Assembly: GCA_963514095.1 (NCBI GenBank)
Contig: OY741279.1
Location: 4,002,040 to 4,066,039, forward strand
From: Eutrigla gurnardus
Taxonomy: Eukaryota > Chordata > Actinopteri > Perciformes > Triglidae
Reading direction: 5' to 3'
DNA: 64,000 nucleotides
Below are positions 62,444-64,000 of the stretch, piece by piece (position 1 is the stretch's first letter; each line of letters begins with the position of its first letter). The position numbers were made by a program, and so were the translations under genes. Under the pieces are notes generated by a model, which was not told the DNA's origin, did not search any database, and saw only the letters and a program-made list of their open reading frames with translations.

Positions 62444-62524
62444 CAGAGAGAACCCGCCCGGCTCCTTACATAATTCATGCACTGTGTACCTGAGCCCCCG
62501 GGGGATGTATAGTTAATATGAGGT

Positions 62525-62563
<39 letters not shown>

Positions 62564-63019
62564 CTCATTCCTCCACTACCAGCTGCTCTCTCACTCCTCT
62601 AATACCATTCAGCTCTCGCCCCAAAAACACTCCGCGTTACGTAATCACGTTTTTTTTCTCACTGGCGCTCGTCTCGCTCTGAAAAGGCGCCAATAACGGG
62701 GAGAAAGTTTCTGGGCATCGGCGTTTAATTGAGAGAACACAACTTTGCATCAGGAAGCATTTCAATTCAACACTTCAATTTTTTTTAAGCCATCTCTCTG
62801 ATGCCTGCCGTTTGGATTTATTACCCGAGGCAACAGTATGTCGTCTTCTGTTTTTTTTTGCAGCGATGAGAAGACTGTATGCCCCGAGAATCCATCATCC
62901 CCCATCATCTTTAATGGGATAATCCAGCATGAAATATCACATTTTTATTCGTGTGTAAAATTAATTAAAATGTACATAAACTTTTTTTTTTTTTTTGCTT
63001 TGAAAATATTAATTTCCGT

Positions 63020-63130
63020 TGCAGCTTTAATGGAATAGTTTGACATTTTTTGGGGGCGCAATTCACTTTCCCTGTCTGTTCGTTAACATCCAGCTACACC
63101 CAGAGGCATCAGCTGAGACGAGAACGACTG
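63020..63130 (+). repeat. Interspersed repeat fragment (GGAATAGTTTGACATTTT family)
   Basis: TTTAATGGAATAGTTTGACA, followed by TTTTTTGGGGGCGCAATTCAC, is the reverse-oriented relative of the segment at 24985-25060. Recognised from general knowledge of fish repeats. Confidence 0.45.
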
Positions 63131-64000
63131 GGAATGTGGAAACACAGCGAGTCTGACTCAGGAATCAACACGTTATATATCTCTTTTTGATTCGTCGGGA
63201 GAAAAAGCAAAAGTGTTAAAAATTTAAAAATGTGATATTAACAACTTTTGCACCGGTTGCCTGGGAACGGATCCTTCCAGTGAAACGGTCCTGCACGTGT
63301 ATCGAGCTGTAGAGGTAGTTAGATCTTTTGTTCCCTTCGGAGAGATTCTCAGAAAATGCGATTTCCTCCCTGATTTCATCGTTCAGCTCGCCGAAGAGCA
63401 GCCGTCTCCCTGGATCCCGTTTTGCATTTAACAGACGGACGCTGAGTGCCATCAATCTCTCTCATCCCGATCTTCACGGAAAGGAAAATAAGCAGAAATC
63501 CCCCAAATGTCACTGATGTGAGAGCGATTTTTAAGAGTCGGGTTTAAACTTCACGTGTGTGTGTAATAGTGATGCCCAGGCCTCCATCATTAGAGAAGAA
63601 GCTTGTCCAAATCAATAGCAATCATTGCTCTGCGGGCGCCTTTTCAACGATATATTTCATGTTTTTGTGGAAACGCCGGCCTGTGGACGGGAAACACGAC
63701 CGCCATGTGTTTGGGATCACGCAGTCTTTTCCGGCTAGGAATGACGATGAAGCGGATTCTTCTGGTCCCGAGTCCTTTACAGGTCCCCCGGTGGCTCCGG
63801 CTGGAATGTGAGTTTTTTTGGCCAATAACATGCGGCTATGGTCTTCTCATTATAAAGATAAGAGCAATAACATGGACATCATGGAAAGATAAAATGATGA
63901 GGAGAGAAATAGAGCAGGAAGGGAAAAGGTCACGAGCAGACCACTGAAGTCGAAGACTAAAATCACATTTCCTTCTTTTTTAATTCAACGTTGTGTTAGG

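Larger units (their letters stand above)
53208..64000 (-). other. KLHL29: KLHL29 intron (at least 10.8 kb, runs off the window)
   Basis: No further Kelch-encoding exon was found on the minus strand up to the window edge, though an exon under about 150 bp could be missed. The intron holds the CAG-ATTAA minisatellite, the 250-290-bp tandem repeat, the GTCATAGTATA minisatellite with an LTR-like insertion, many CA tracts, a GC-rich block (57360-57760) and unique blocks at 55440-55680 and 62580-63950. Those unique blocks may be conserved non-coding DNA. Confidence 0.75.

Overview
This is vertebrate nuclear DNA, almost certainly from a ray-finned (teleost) fish. Coding sequence is a small minority, split into short exons with GT/AG borders and separated by introns from 94 bp to about 21 kb. 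Long (CA)n/(GT)n tracts, minisatellites, miniature inverted-repeat transposons, a Tc1-like remnant and a LINE tail fill the introns. No prokaryotic operons, rRNA, tRNA or CRISPR array were seen.

Two protein-coding genes lie tail to tail. On the + strand, from the left edge to about 49.68 kb, is the 3' part of ATAD2B (AAA-ATPase plus bromodomain chromatin protein). Eight exons are resolved: 288-481, 576-735, 4626-4748, 7637-7765, 28533-29294, 30582-30712, 41947-42075 and 46314-46355 (stop codon). Their splice phases join without a break into 555 residues. They hold the whole bromodomain, a basic then poly-Glu linker, a long acidic tail and a C-terminal helical segment. The AAA domains lie upstream, outside the window. 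A 3' UTR of about 3.3 kb runs to polyadenylation signals at 49634-49662.

On the - strand are the last two exons of KLHL29 (53207-53063 and 51150-50967), encoding the final Kelch blades and C-terminus. A candidate polyadenylation signal lies at 50331-50336. The rest of the right side (53.2-64 kb) is KLHL29 intron. The convergent ATAD2B/KLHL29 arrangement matches the neighbourhood known in human (2p24), which supports both assignments. The two products are not known to act together; the link is only positional.

The non-coding part is rich in repeats. Main items: a 23/24-bp minisatellite (18.64-19.55 kb); a CAG-ATTAA minisatellite (53.81-55.23 kb) that gives spurious 500-residue ORFs in four frames; an A-rich GTCATAGTATA minisatellite (60.2-61.6 kb) with relatives at 42.3, 51.4, 56.8 and 59.2 kb; a three-copy repeat of about 250-290 bp (56.64-57.38 kb); two copies of one MITE family (32.73 and 43.87 kb), one with a 36-bp foldback; a TIR element at 5.9 kb; a degraded Tc1-like transposase (13.75-14.69 kb); a LINE 3' end (22.6-23.1 kb); and an LTR-like insertion (59.81-60.2 kb). 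I found no convincing new biological system. The most checkable oddities are the repeat structures, the CUG-rich tract in the KLHL29 intron and the RFX-like X-box palindromes.
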